The notes under the pieces were generated by a model. That model saw nothing but the letters and a program-made list of their open reading frames with translations, did not search any database and was not told the DNA's origin. From Oligoflexus sp. (GTDB lineage: Bacteria; Bdellovibrionota_B; Oligoflexia; Oligoflexales; Oligoflexaceae): a stretch of 47,024 bases of DNA. A program made the translations under genes and the position numbers. The stretch lies in assembly GCA_014378195.1 (NCBI GenBank), contig JACMOC010000077.1:1-47024 (forward strand), in the 5' to 3' direction. The stretch's first letter is position 1. Each line of letters starts with the position of its first letter. This document shows, piece after piece, positions 7,601-19,561 of this stretch.

Positions 7601-8381
7601 TCACAAAGTTTGGGGTGAGCAGGCGACCGAGCTTTTCAAGGACGCCCAGAACATCCTTGACGATATCATTAAAAACAAAAGATTCACCCTACGGGCCATT
7701 ACAGGTATCTGGCCGGCCCAGAGTGTTGACGATGATGTATTGGTTTATGATCCGAAGAATCCGGACAAAGTCCTTGAAACTCTCTATTTCCTGAGGCAGC
7801 AGCGCGAACGCGAAGAGAAAAAGCCCGCGTTTTGCCTGGCCGATTACATTGCGCCCAAATCCAGCGGCAAAATGGATTATATCGGCGGCTTCGCTGTCAC
7901 ATCGGGTATCGAGGTGGAGACCTTCTCGGCCTTTTACGAGAAAAAGAACGACGACTACACCTCCATCATGATCAAAGCGATAGGGGATCGCTTTGCTGAG
8001 GCTCTCGCGGAGATGATCCATAAACGCATTCGGGTCACGTGGGGATACGGACGTGCCGAGAAAATGTCCATCGAAGAACTTATCAAGGAAGATTATCGTG
8101 GTCTTCGTCCAGCACCAGGATATCCCGCTTGTCCGGATCATACAGAGAAGGCCCCACTCTGGCGGCTAATGGACGTTTCGAATCGGGTCGGCATCAATCT
8201 CACGGAGAGTTTTGCCATGCATCCGGGCAGCTCCGTATCAGGCTATTACTTCTCTCATCCGGAGGCGGACTATTTCCGGGTGGGGATGATCAACAAGGAG
8301 CAGATGCAGGACTACGCGCGGAGAAAAGGAATGCCATTGGCCGAAGCCGAGCGTTGGCTGCAACCCAATAAAGGATATTAA
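4686..8381 (+). CDS. metH: Cobalamin-dependent methionine synthase MetH
   Basis: A 1231-residue enzyme that transfers the methyl group of 5-methyltetrahydrofolate to homocysteine through methylcobalamin. All four modules are present at the usual length: homocysteine domain (about 1-330) with zinc cysteines in GINCALG (about 249) and GGCCGTTP (about 312); pterin domain (about 355-620) with [12 protein letters not shown]; cobalamin cap and Rossmann domain (about 660-900) with the histidine ligand in [11 protein letters not shown] (about 763); and the AdoMet reactivation domain (about 910-1231) with [15 protein letters not shown]. The ATG at 4686 is right for the family ([21 protein letters not shown] follows). 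A hairpin-rich leader precedes it and a strong terminator follows, so it appears monocistronic. Confidence 0.98.
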   Translation: MKPYSIRGQQIEKLLQERILVLDGAMGTMVQQYKLNEQDFRGDRFPDHPIDLKGNNDLLVLTRPDVIKEIHLQYLEAGSDIIETNTFSGTTIAQADYKLEHIVYELNKKAAELAQEAVREFKLKTGKDAYVAGALGPTNRTCSLSPDVNNPAYRAVTFDELVDTYYEQIVGLMDGGVDLLLPETVFDTLNLKASIVAIDKYFADKDFRIPIMLSVTITDASGRTLSGQTVEAFWYSVRQAKPLSVGINCALGALEMRPYIETLSKISECYISCYPNAGLPNPLSDTGYDETPDMTSGFLDEFARSHLLNIVGGCCGTTPAHIKAIADHVKTKAPRVVPKLAVATRLSGLEPLVIKPDGGLFYMVGERANVTGSPKFAKLIKEGNFDAGLAIARQQVETGANIIDINFDEGMLESEKCMTHFLNLVASEPDICRVPIMIDSSKWSVLEAGMRCVQGKGIINSISLKEGEEVFLDHARTVMKYGAAVIVMAFDEKGQAATREDKVRICQRAYKLLMTIDFPPEDIIFDANILTVGTGIEEHSNYAVDFIEAVREIKATCPHALTSGGISNVSFSFRGNNVVREAMHSSFLYHAIKAGLDMGIVNAGMLEVYEEVEPTLLKLVEDVLLNRHQGATEALIDYAEQVKDQSKIVKESDKLAWRENPVEQRIIHSLVKGIDEFIEIDTEEARQKHPRPLDVIEGPLMDGMKVVGRLFGEGKMFLPQVVKSARVMKKAVAHLQPYMEADKLKNGGRQSQGRFLIATVKGDVHDIGKNIVAVVLACNNYEVKDLGVMVSCEEILRKAKEMDADIIGLSGLITPSLDEMIYNACEMERQGFTIPLLIGGATTSKAHTSIKIAPHYHGAVCHVGDASLVVEVCNDLISPERRDAFKEKLKIDQEVIRVRHASQVKDSVFLSLKDARAAKFQTDWNTTVIDVPERLGVWEQPELSLEDVAQYIDWSPFFWTWEIKALYPKVLTHKVWGEQATELFKDAQNILDDIIKNKRFTLRAITGIWPAQSVDDDVLVYDPKNPDKVLETLYFLRQQREREEKKPAFCLADYIAPKSSGKMDYIGGFAVTSGIEVETFSAFYEKKNDDYTSIMIKAIGDRFAEALAEMIHKRIRVTWGYGRAEKMSIEELIKEDYRGLRPAPGYPACPDHTEKAPLWRLMDVSNRVGINLTESFAMHPGSSVSGYYFSHPEADYFRVGMINKEQMQDYARRKGMPLAEAERWLQPNKGY

Positions 8382-8394
8382 GAGTAGTTTTCCC

Positions 8395-8425
8395 AAGAGG
8401 CTACCCCGGGCGGGTGGCCTCTTTT
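8395..8425 (+). terminator. Intrinsic terminator after metH
   Basis: A 12-bp stem, AAGAGGCTACCC with GGGTGGCCTCTT (one T-G pair), loop CGGGC, followed by a short T run. It starts 13 bases after the metH stop. Confidence 0.85.
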
Positions 8426-8502
8426 GACCCTTATCTGATAGAATGGTGCTATGCGAACATTTTAGGATCGCACACCGATTTCTAAAAAATGGGGTTGCCC
8501 GA

Positions 8503-8976
8503 GTGCTCACTTATACACTGCGCGAACACAATCACGTCCTCACTATAGACTTTCGTGGCGGTGTTGACGAAAAAGCGCCGGCGACTTTGACACCACTTCT
8601 GGCCCGTCTCAGTGCCAAAGTCATCACTCTCAATATGGAAGCCGTTGAATATTTCAATTCGCTTGGAATCAAAGCCTGGGCTCACTTCGTGAAGCCGCTC
8701 GTCCAGGGCCGCAAAGTTACTTATGAAAACTGCCCCCCTGATTTTATCAATCAGGTAAACATGATGCCGCTCCTGGCTGATTCGATTCCCATTCTCTCAT
8801 TTTCCTCCGAGTTTGTGTGCCCGAACTGCAATCACGGCCAGCGAGAACAGTTTGATGCCACGGAAGATAAAAAAGTCTTGCTCGCGCAGTTCGAGCAAAA
8901 AATCTGCTCAGAGTGCCAGAGTCAGCTTCTCCCCGACGAAGATCCCGAGACTATACTCTCATTTAAAAATTCTTAA
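8503..8976 (+). CDS. STAS-like domain protein with C-terminal zinc ribbon (copy 1)
   Basis: About 157 residues from GTG 8503. Residues 1-95 look like a STAS (anti-anti-sigma) fold: alternating strands and helices with EYFNSLGIKAW at the position of the phospho-acceptor serine loop (NSxGI). Residues 96-157 carry C106-x-x-C109 (CPNC) and C135-x-x-C138 (CSEC), a probable zinc ribbon. The frame also opens at ATG 8443. The GTG start is preferred because it follows GGGG by eight bases and aligns with the start of the downstream paralogue. The combination of a STAS-like fold with a zinc ribbon is unusual. A role as a switch protein is inference only. Confidence 0.65.
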   Translation: MLTYTLREHNHVLTIDFRGGVDEKAPATLTPLLARLSAKVITLNMEAVEYFNSLGIKAWAHFVKPLVQGRKVTYENCPPDFINQVNMMPLLADSIPILSFSSEFVCPNCNHGQREQFDATEDKKVLLAQFEQKICSECQSQLLPDEDPETILSFKNS

Positions 8977-8996
8977 TTGAGAACAAGGAAGAGCCT

Positions 8997-9485
8997 GTGA
9001 GCAAATCAGTACGCCTTGATTGGAAGTCCACGAATTCAGTCGTCATCAGCGGAGAGTTGGATGAGTCATCCGATCTCTCAAGTCTGGATCGCTGTGCCAG
9101 CCAGATTTGCTATGTGGATTTTGCGAAAGTTTCACGCGTAAATAGTACAGGCCTTAAGACCTGGCTCCAGACAATAACGAAAAACAAAATTCAACTTGTT
9201 CTGAGAGAGTGCTCTGTCTCTATCGTGGAACAGTTTGCAATGGTGCCTCAATTTCTCGGAAAAAACGGCATCGTAGAGTCATTTTTTGCGCCTTATCATT
9301 GCATCTCATGTTTTCATGAAGACCAAAAACGCTATCAAGTCGGCCAAAATCTTGATCTTGATCATCCTCACATTGAAGTTGAGTTAAAAGACCCATGTCC
9401 TGAATGCGGTGATGTGCTTGAACTTGAGCAGGCTCCTGAACTTTATCTCTCATTCCTTCATGTACGTTCCTCGCAAGCTTCTTGA
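8997..9485 (+). CDS. STAS-like domain protein with C-terminal zinc ribbon (copy 2)
   Basis: 162 residues, a diverged paralogue of the gene 20 bases upstream. The same layout is visible: a STAS-like half with VNSTGLKTWL (candidate phospho-acceptor S50), then C102-x-x-C105 (CISC) and C134-x-x-C137 (CPEC). Spacing from the serine to the first cysteine pair is almost identical in the two copies (52 and 53 residues), although sequence identity is low. Start GTG 8997 has AAGGAAG about six bases upstream. The two genes probably form one operon separated from metH by its terminator. Function unknown; the pair may act as partners. Confidence 0.7.
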   Translation: MSKSVRLDWKSTNSVVISGELDESSDLSSLDRCASQICYVDFAKVSRVNSTGLKTWLQTITKNKIQLVLRECSVSIVEQFAMVPQFLGKNGIVESFFAPYHCISCFHEDQKRYQVGQNLDLDHPHIEVELKDPCPECGDVLELEQAPELYLSFLHVRSSQAS

Positions 9486-9547
9486 ATCTTACTGAATGGG
9501 TCTAGGCAACTCGGTCATAATCATCGGTGATTCCATTTCACCTCACG

Positions 9548-9583
9548 ATCTTTTCTCATCTCAGTAATCTTTTCTCATCTCAG
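9548..9583 (+). repeat. Direct repeat, two copies of 17 bp
   Basis: ATCTTTTCTCATCTCAG occurs at 9548-9564 and again at 9567-9583, a 19-bp period. Either a local slippage duplication or a pair of protein-binding sites. Confidence 0.6.
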
Positions 9584-9675
9584 GTCCCCGCAACTCCTGA
9601 TTGCTGCAGTGTTTTAAGTTAATTTCATGCCTTAAAAAATTCTAAGTCCCTCAAATCAAATAATTAAATTAACGG

Positions 9676-9697
9676 AGTGATCAGAGATTTGATCACT
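9676..9697. promoter_or_regulatory. Palindromic operator-like site upstream of a sigma-54 promoter
   Basis: AGTGATCA, six bases, TGATCACT: a perfect 8-bp inverted repeat, extended imperfectly by TTAATT-type arms on both sides. Its centre is about 58 bases before the predicted transcription start of the DUF4360 gene. It could be an activator site or a weak terminator of the preceding operon; no T tract directly follows it, which favours a protein site. Confidence 0.5.
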
Positions 9698-9717
9698 CTG
9701 AAATTAATTTTAGTGCG

Positions 9718-9734
9718 TTGGCACGAGGGCTGCA
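9718..9734 (+). promoter_or_regulatory. Sigma-54 (RpoN) promoter
   Basis: TTGGCACGAGGGCTGCA matches the -24/-12 consensus TGGCACG-N4-TTGCA with one substitution. The invariant GG (9720-9721) and GC (9732-9733) are separated by exactly ten bases. The predicted start of transcription is near 9745, giving a leader of about 40 bases to the ATG at 9786. Confidence 0.65.
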
Positions 9735-9785
9735 TTAAACACAAGTGAAGGAAATTGCTTCTCACTATTTTTCGAAAGGTACACT

Positions 9786-10436
9786 ATGAGCATGTTCGGT
9801 ACTCTTGCAAAGGCTCTCGTTCCCGCTGCTTTTACTCTTGCTGCTTCTGCTGCATTCGCCGATGGCCCGATTCCTGGCACAGTTCAGATCACACACCTCA
9901 CCGCTGCCGGCACAGGTTGTCCAGATCCTAGCACTTACTCGACTAACATCTCTCCCGATGCCCAAGCCTTCACAGTAACATTCTCTGAGTTTGTTGCTGA
10001 AGTCGGCCCTGGTCTTCCGTTGACTGCTAGCCGCAAAAACTGCTCTTTGACAGTGGACTTGAAAGTTCCTGCAGGCTGGCAGTACAGCGTAGCGACTTTC
10101 AACTATCGCGGTTTTATGGACCTAGGTGATCGCGTTCAAGCTGAACACACCACCGACTATTTCTTCCAAGGTCAAAGCACACCAGGCAAATTCAAAGCTG
10201 TTGTAACTGGCCCAGTGTCAAAGGATTTTGTTTACACAGACAAAATCGGTTTGACTTCAGTGTACATGCCAAGCGTTTGGTCGCCATGTAACGTTCAACG
10301 TGCGTTGACTATCAACCCATCTGTTCGCGTTACAAAACTCCAAGGCGCTTCACGTGATGCGCAAGGTATCATCACCAACGACTCTGTTGACGGTGAATTG
10401 AAACAAGTCTTTGGTCTCGCTTGGAGACACTGTTAA
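9786..10436 (+). CDS. Secreted DUF4360 protein
   Basis: 216 residues. A signal peptide (residues 1-25, ending ASAAFA before DG) precedes a DUF4360 domain that covers the rest. Family marks are GTGCPDPSTYS, AFTVTFSEFVAEVGPGLP, SRKNCSLTVDLKVPAGW and the closing WSPCNVQRALTINPSVRV. Four cysteines (in GTGCP, KNCSL, WSPCN and WRHC) are positioned for two disulfides. DUF4360 proteins are extracellular or periplasmic and uncharacterised. The ATG has GAAAGG upstream. A sigma-54 promoter precedes it and a terminator follows, so it is a single-gene unit probably made under specific conditions. A second family member lies at 35916. Confidence 0.88.
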   Translation: MSMFGTLAKALVPAAFTLAASAAFADGPIPGTVQITHLTAAGTGCPDPSTYSTNISPDAQAFTVTFSEFVAEVGPGLPLTASRKNCSLTVDLKVPAGWQYSVATFNYRGFMDLGDRVQAEHTTDYFFQGQSTPGKFKAVVTGPVSKDFVYTDKIGLTSVYMPSVWSPCNVQRALTINPSVRVTKLQGASRDAQGIITNDSVDGELKQVFGLAWRHC

Positions 10437-10470
10437 TTAGCAGTGCTTCTTAGAAAAAGAAAAAAAAGAG

Positions 10471-10502
10471 AGTGTCATGCCTTATAGCATGGCGCTTTTT
10501 TT
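10471..10502 (+). terminator. Intrinsic terminator after the DUF4360 gene
   Basis: A 10-bp stem, AGTGTCATGC with GCATGGCGCT (two wobble pairs), loop CTTATA, then six T. Confidence 0.85.
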
Positions 10503-10540
10503 GGTTTGCAAACGGCGTAGATTAAAACTTGGAGGAGCGA

Positions 10541-10867
10541 CTAGAAGTTGTCGTGTACGGGCAACGTATGTTGATCATCAACACGGCTGCTCTCGCGCCA
10601 GTCTGCATAGGGAAAAATTTTGCGGTCTGACGTGTAAGTCAGAAAAAGCCAGAGATTCCGGGAATAATTGCTAAGATCGACGCTGAAATCATAGAGGTGT
10701 ACGAGCCGGCGCAAAAAAAGCAGCTGCGCGAAAAACTGGACGAGCATTATAGCGAGCAAAAGAGGCTGCACAATAAAATACTGCGCGGCAAAATAAACCA
10801 GCATGGGGAGCGCGCGCTCCCAGGTTGCCTGGTTTTTGACATTGGTTTTGATTTCATCTGGAGTCAT
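10541..10867 (-). CDS. DUF4389 membrane protein
   Basis: 108 residues. It matches DUF4389: a hydrophobic segment (about 20-52, LPMLVYFAAQYFIVQPLLLA), then FLRRLVHLYDFSVDLSNYSRNLWLFLTYTSDRKIFPYADW, the most conserved part of the family. Probably one or two membrane passes with the C terminus in the cytoplasm. Its ATG overlaps the stop of the upstream AgmX-like gene as ATGA, so the two are translationally coupled. Function of the family is unknown; in other genomes it often neighbours envelope genes. Confidence 0.82.
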   Translation of the reverse strand: MTPDEIKTNVKNQATWERALPMLVYFAAQYFIVQPLLLAIMLVQFFAQLLFLRRLVHLYDFSVDLSNYSRNLWLFLTYTSDRKIFPYADWRESSRVDDQHTLPVHDNF

Positions 10868-11859
10868 GGAAATTTCGCCCTCCCTGGATTGTCATCGTAG
10901 TTAAATTGAAAGGCCAGACGTCCACTCAGTGGGCGAGCGATCGGAAATTGCAGTTTTTTGAGAGCCATCGTCAAACAGTCTATCGTTTTTTGATTGCTCA
11001 AACTACCGCCGCTATAACTCAGCGCCTGAAAGCTGCCACTCTTCGGCGCAATCTGAAATCTAAAATTCACACTTCCGCGTAGACCTAAAGCGAGATCCAG
11101 CTGATCCATGTAGCAACGCCGAAGTTCGGCATCCTGGGCACTAATCGTTGCCGACATGAGTTTTCGGCTCTGCTGGGTCCCGGATGAGTCGACTTGGTGA
11201 ATCATAGAGATTTGGCGAACCATCGTAAAGGCGGCACGTGCTTCGCTACTGCTGCCGAAGTTGTCTTTTGACTGTTTGAGGAGTTTGGCACCGCCCAGCT
11301 TTTTTTGGAGCGATGCTTTGTAACCATCCATTACGCCCATAAAGGTCTGGTTGCCACTGTCACCATTAAAAAGATTCGGTGATGATTTAAAAGTCACTTT
11401 GAGACCTGTGGTCTGGTCTGGACTTAAATGGATCTGGCCTAAGTTCGAGACAAACATAGTGCGAATTTTGAAAACAGGGTGCTTGCCAGTCGGCACCCAG
11501 TTTCGTGTAATCCCTGTATTTTCGTTAATGCTTAGCTTTTCTACAGAATAATTCCCAGACGGGATTTTCCAGATGAGAACAGCATCTGTTGCGGATTCAA
11601 AAGGCTCTTGCGTCAGGACGAACAACTGTCCTGTTTTGAGATTTTTGAAATTCATAAACACATTATTTGTGATGTCCTTGGAAGTGCGCGTCCGGCGAAA
11701 GCTATCCAGATAAAAACGCACATACACAGTGCCCTGTTCGGCCTGCATGTATTCGCCGTTCCATGGCGAGAGGGGAGAACTCAATGTTGGAGCCGCGAAC
11801 ACCGTCCCTGAGACCATCGTGGCTAATAACCACGTGAAGAGGACAACGATAGGCTGCAT
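10864..11859 (-). CDS. Exported protein with AgmX/PglI-like C-terminal domain
   Basis: 331 residues from ATG 11859, which starts a signal peptide (residues 1-22, ending TVFAA). The middle (about 25-230) is beta-rich and unrecognised. The last 90 residues resemble the AgmX/PglI C-terminal domain, a TonB-C-like fold seen in myxobacterial gliding proteins: RRCYMDQLDLALGLRG, VNFRFQIAPKSGSFQAL and TIDCLTMALKKLQFP, including the two family cysteines. The frame opens further upstream at 11931, but those residues would bury the signal peptide. It is the first gene of a pair with DUF4389. A role in an envelope-spanning complex is inferred from the domain. Confidence 0.7.
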   Translation of the reverse strand: MQPIVVLFTWLLATMVSGTVFAAPTLSSPLSPWNGEYMQAEQGTVYVRFYLDSFRRTRTSKDITNNVFMNFKNLKTGQLFVLTQEPFESATDAVLIWKIPSGNYSVEKLSINENTGITRNWVPTGKHPVFKIRTMFVSNLGQIHLSPDQTTGLKVTFKSSPNLFNGDSGNQTFMGVMDGYKASLQKKLGGAKLLKQSKDNFGSSSEARAAFTMVRQISMIHQVDSSGTQQSRKLMSATISAQDAELRRCYMDQLDLALGLRGSVNFRFQIAPKSGSFQALSYSGGSLSNQKTIDCLTMALKKLQFPIARPLSGRLAFQFNYDDNPGRAKFP

Positions 11860-11955
11860 AGACTTCAAATGTTTTTCCAAAAAAAAAGAGCTGGACCCGA
11901 CAGGATACAGCTCCATTCTATAAGATAACACCAGGAAAATTGTGCCGGGCGTTAT

Positions 11956-14214
11956 TTAATTGGTACGACCACCGGTTTGGGCAGGACACGATTTACGGGC
12001 TGTTGCCATCAAGGTGTTCAGCTTATCAAACATGGCTTTGTCTTCTGCCGCATAGACCGATTGGGTCTCGGCTTGATCGATGAAGAGTTTGCCCCGGATG
12101 ATGCGGTTTGCCTGAAGGTCTTTCTCACAAATCCAGTTGTCTTGTTCCATGGCGCCAATGAGTTTCCAGAAAAACATGCGATAGAGGTTGGCGGTCATCA
12201 TTTGATAGGTCGCTCGTCGGCCTGGTTCTGTCGGCTGATAGAGGGTCTGGTAATGAATGTTGTTGCCGCTTTCTAGTCCCTGCGGCTGGTTGCCTTCGGC
12301 GAAATTGATGACATCGGGATAGGTGCCCGCGCGCATTTCAATCTGGGTGCAGGCAAAGTCGGTTGCGGGAAAGACTTTGCATGACGCAAGTTGAGGGTTC
12401 TTCAATGTTGCAACGTTATGCATCATGAGCTGAAAGACGGTAAAGATACTGTAAGTCGGGTTCACGGGACCGTCAGCGCTTTTGTCGTCAAATTTCCAGT
12501 CGTTGGCATTGGACCAGAAAAGCGAACGGGTAAAATACTCGTCTTTTTGCGCGGTTGGATCGCCCGTAACGAGGAGTGTCGGATCGAAGTGTATCCACCA
12601 CATCGCCATCCAGGTGTGACGAAGGCGTGAGAAATGGGAGCTGAGTTTGGACTTCGGCGTCAGGTCATCCAAGAGGTGTTGAGGCCACTTCGGCAAATCA
12701 CCGCAATTGGTCCAAAGCGTATTACAATCACCTTTTGATTTTTGGCTAAACCCTGTTCCAAAGAGGTTGATGTTAGCCCCAATATCCCAGATATCGGCTT
12801 GGTTCGGGAAGGGCGCGACGCCTTTATCAAAACAGCCCGGTCCACCCAGAACTTCGAGACGAATGCAGTAGTTCATCAGGACCATAGACGGATATTTTTT
12901 AGCATCCATATCTTTGGTTGCGCCGTCGACGTAGGTTCCACTCGGAGCGGTTTGGGACGCGGTAAAACGGAAATCCGAAAAGTTTTTGTCATTTGGTGTT
13001 TGAATCAATGCATCCGCCGATGCATAGAACTTCGCGGCATCTTTTGGAATATGGGGTGCGACGGAGATCCAGTCAGCAAAACTCCCGTGATCGGCGCAGC
13101 CATCGATATCGGCGTCGCAGTTGGGAACGTAGCCGAGAGGATTATTAAATCCATCTTCAGTATAGTGGTTAAATGGAATAGGGATACGAAGAGAGTGACG
13201 ATCAATCGCCCAGACATCATCGATAGCTTTATCGGCATCCGCTGCGCTTAGGACAGGTTTTTTTGCAAAACTATAGTTCGCCTGGACAAGCTGCGAGCCG
13301 AAGGATTCATCGCGTGCTGCCATTGTATTGCCTGGGACAACGCCGCCGCCCGGTTGAAACGGTCGAACGAGCGAGGGGTCGCGGCGACCGATTTTGTATT
13401 TGGTGCGGTAGGCATGAACCATATCTACGATATTGGCGACTTCCTGAGCAGGAAGGTGCTCAACACCGCGGCGAAGGATTTGCGAATCGGAATAGCCGAA
13501 GTAAGCTAGTTCAAGCGTATCCGGTGCGTGGCAGTTGGCGCAGGCTACATTAGACTTGAGGCCTTTGGGATCTGTTTTGCCATCGGGTTTCCGCCAGGTC
13601 GCGAGACCATCTTTCATTGCGGTGGCGATAGCAGCGTCAGACATCACAGGAGCGTCTTTGCAGACTTTCGTTTCGACGAGAGGCGACTTCGCTATGTAAG
13701 CATAGATGCGGCGCATGTTGTCATCATCAAGCCAATCGGACTTGAATGCTGGCATCTCGTGCGATTTGCCCAGGCGCCCCTTGCGGACGATCGTTTCAAA
13801 ATCTGTGTAGGTGCGGGGGCCCACGATGCTTGTGTATTCGTTGTGGCCGGTACCGTTAGGTCCGTGACAGCCGGCGCAGCTGTCTTTGTAAGCAAGAGGG
13901 ACTTCGGTTGATACTATACCGGTGCTATCGAGGCTCGTGCTACAGATTTGGCCCAGGGGAGGCCAGAATGAATTGGGATCGAGCGTGGCGCCACCGATAA
14001 GGCGACTTTGGGCCAAGGCGATTGGGGATCTTGATGCTGGTGCGACGGTATCGGGAACTTCAGTCGACGCCGTTGCATCACCACCCGCGCTGCTGTTTGC
14101 CCCATTCGTTGATCCGGCCTTTTTAGAAGAAAGGCCGAAGATACTGGGACCCTTGCCACAGTTCGCTGCGAAAGCAGTAAGGAAAGCTAGAGTGGCCAGC
14201 ACTCGATATTTCAT
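11956..14214 (-). CDS. Large di-heme c-type cytochrome, probable lipoprotein
   Basis: 752 residues. The N terminus (MKYRVLATLAFLTAFAANC) is a signal peptide with a lipobox-like cysteine at 19; the -1 residue is Asn, so lipidation is likely but not certain. A Ser/Ala/Gly-rich linker follows. Two heme-c sites are clear: CAGCH (113-117), with a probable Met ligand in HEMPAF, and CANCH (225-229). The 500 C-terminal residues carry several cysteines (CDADIDGCADHG, CNTLWTNCGD) and no domain I know. Start ATG 14214 has GGAGAA; the frame opens at 14289. It stands alone between convergent-free neighbours. An electron-transfer or periplasmic oxidoreductase role is inferred from the hemes. Confidence 0.75.
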   Translation of the reverse strand: MKYRVLATLAFLTAFAANCGKGPSIFGLSSKKAGSTNGANSSAGGDATASTEVPDTVAPASRSPIALAQSRLIGGATLDPNSFWPPLGQICSTSLDSTGIVSTEVPLAYKDSCAGCHGPNGTGHNEYTSIVGPRTYTDFETIVRKGRLGKSHEMPAFKSDWLDDDNMRRIYAYIAKSPLVETKVCKDAPVMSDAAIATAMKDGLATWRKPDGKTDPKGLKSNVACANCHAPDTLELAYFGYSDSQILRRGVEHLPAQEVANIVDMVHAYRTKYKIGRRDPSLVRPFQPGGGVVPGNTMAARDESFGSQLVQANYSFAKKPVLSAADADKAIDDVWAIDRHSLRIPIPFNHYTEDGFNNPLGYVPNCDADIDGCADHGSFADWISVAPHIPKDAAKFYASADALIQTPNDKNFSDFRFTASQTAPSGTYVDGATKDMDAKKYPSMVLMNYCIRLEVLGGPGCFDKGVAPFPNQADIWDIGANINLFGTGFSQKSKGDCNTLWTNCGDLPKWPQHLLDDLTPKSKLSSHFSRLRHTWMAMWWIHFDPTLLVTGDPTAQKDEYFTRSLFWSNANDWKFDDKSADGPVNPTYSIFTVFQLMMHNVATLKNPQLASCKVFPATDFACTQIEMRAGTYPDVINFAEGNQPQGLESGNNIHYQTLYQPTEPGRRATYQMMTANLYRMFFWKLIGAMEQDNWICEKDLQANRIIRGKLFIDQAETQSVYAAEDKAMFDKLNTLMATARKSCPAQTGGRTN

Positions 14215-14380
14215 AGTTTCTCCAACAGCTCCATCTCCTTTGCTAACGGATAAAATGTTTAAAGATTGAGCGGCCGCAGTAACGTCCACAATTCGCCTGT
14301 AGATACAGGCAATTAGCGGATCATTTTTTGCGGCAATTTTATAATGGGATAGACATCGAGCGAAAGCAGTATCTCAGCAT

Positions 14381-18179
<3,799 letters not shown>

Positions 18180-18446
18180 GGGTGTCCCCTTTAGATAAGG
18201 AAGGAGGAACGGTTAGATAACACAAAGCAAGAGAGAATGCCTCTATATAATACGCAGCAAAATCAGTGGCTTGAGATTTTTAGCTGAGATTGAGTTGAGT
18301 AAGGCCAGAGTACGACGAGTTTGTCAAAATAGGCCTAAGTCGATGAAATAGATCAGCAAATGGGTGTAGTGCGGGCGGCTGGGGCCTATCAATGAGAGTC
18401 ACTTCTTTCGTATAAATGTCGTGCGAACACCTAAGGAGATATCGTT
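18180..18446. promoter_or_regulatory. Divergent promoter region
   Basis: No gene. Two promoter-like boxes are visible: TATTATATAG on the minus strand (about 18243-18252) for the U32-tgt pair, and TATAAAT on the plus strand (about 18411-18417) for the GDSL hydrolase. The -35 elements are not clear. Confidence 0.35.
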
Positions 18447-19418
18447 ATGCGTAGCTACCATCTGGTCCTTGGTCTTAGTTTAAGCCTCAGCATTTTCGGT
18501 TGTGGCAAAGATAAAAAAAAGAATGATACGGCCGGAGACAACGGCTCGCAGGCACAGAGTCAAGTCTATACAGAGGCCTTGAACCCAAGCAAACCTCTAC
18601 TTGTTGTTTACGGCGATAGTCTCTCAACAGGGGTTCTGGCAAATACCACCCTAGGGCAAACCCCTGACAATTCCCTGGTGCTACAGCTTGCCAGCTACGT
18701 AAAAGAGCAGGAATATAACGCGACAGGGTTTCAAGCGAATCTCTCGCATACCGACCTCGCTGCTGCGACCACGAAAAATGATTATGGTGTTCGCGCCAGC
18801 GTAGCGGCCCAGCTTGGTGTTAACAGCGCTGATGTGGGCGTCGTGAGTCTGGCGAAATTCGGTGGGCAAACTACTGATTTAGAGCATCAACTTGCTGCGT
18901 GGCAGTTGCAGGAAAAATCAAATATTCCCAAAAAGCCTGAGAATATTTTCGTCATGATGGGCGGAAACGATTACTGTTCGGACCGTTCGGTCGACGATAT
19001 AGTCAAAACATTCAACGATCAAACGGCCGCGATTCATAAGGATTCACCAGATGCACAAATGATTATTGCACCGGCTCCTCCGATCGATCAGCTTGCAGCG
19101 ATCGACTTTACTTATGGACCTGCCCTTACACAAGTTACGGGCCAAGAACTTTCGTGCCGCACGTTCCGCGATAAGCTTTGCAAGCGCATTTATGATGACC
19201 CGGCTGCTGTTAAAACGCGTATCACGTCGATCAATTCTGGTATCCAGGCGGCTGCTACTTCGTTGAAAGCGGGTGGAGCGAAAGTGGTCTTTGTGGACGG
19301 AATCCTCTCATGGCAAATTAAACCGGAAGAGCTGGCTGTGGATTGTTTCCACCCAAGCGCGGCCGGCCAGACAACGATAGGTAACTTCGTGAAAGCTGCC
19401 TTGGCTAAGCCCTTGTAA
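18447..19418 (+). CDS. GDSL/SGNH-hydrolase lipoprotein
   Basis: 323 residues. Signal peptide with lipobox SIFGC (Cys about 19), so it is a lipid-anchored envelope protein. After a charged linker the SGNH fold begins at about 50: block I LLVVYGDSLSTG with the nucleophile serine, the oxyanion glycine and asparagine in MMGGNDYC (about 173), and the acid/base pair in VDCFHPSAAG (Asp and His, about 300). These are all four catalytic blocks, so it is likely an active esterase or lipase; the substrate (lysophospholipid, acylated peptidoglycan or polysaccharide) cannot be deduced. AAGGAG precedes the ATG. It is followed by a terminator. Confidence 0.87.
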   Translation: MRSYHLVLGLSLSLSIFGCGKDKKKNDTAGDNGSQAQSQVYTEALNPSKPLLVVYGDSLSTGVLANTTLGQTPDNSLVLQLASYVKEQEYNATGFQANLSHTDLAAATTKNDYGVRASVAAQLGVNSADVGVVSLAKFGGQTTDLEHQLAAWQLQEKSNIPKKPENIFVMMGGNDYCSDRSVDDIVKTFNDQTAAIHKDSPDAQMIIAPAPPIDQLAAIDFTYGPALTQVTGQELSCRTFRDKLCKRIYDDPAAVKTRITSINSGIQAAATSLKAGGAKVVFVDGILSWQIKPEELAVDCFHPSAAGQTTIGNFVKAALAKPL

Positions 19419-19449
19419 TTCCTTGAATTTGAAAAACAGTGTTGATGGG

Positions 19450-19479
19450 ATAGCTCACCTTTTAGTGAGCTATTTTTTT
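19450..19479 (+). terminator. Intrinsic terminator after the GDSL hydrolase
   Basis: A perfect 9-bp stem, ATAGCTCAC with GTGAGCTAT, a six-base loop and seven T. Confidence 0.9.
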
Positions 19480-19561
19480 ACTTAAAAAGCAGAGCTTAGT
19501 GGGACTTAAGTTCGGTCAGCCTCTCGCCGATAAGCCTTTGTTATGCCAACGAGGGCTCGTG

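Larger units (their letters stand above)
9486..9785 (+). other. Regulatory intergenic region before the DUF4360 gene
   Basis: There is no gene in this 300-base stretch. It contains two copies of a 17-bp repeat (9548-9583), an AT-rich segment, a perfect 8-bp inverted repeat (9676-9697) and a sigma-54 promoter (9718-9734). The last two are listed separately. Confidence 0.7.

Noticed and set aside
4725..8371. Long frames antisense to or out of frame with metH
   Set aside because: They are the shadow of a highly conserved gene and have no protein-like or family features.
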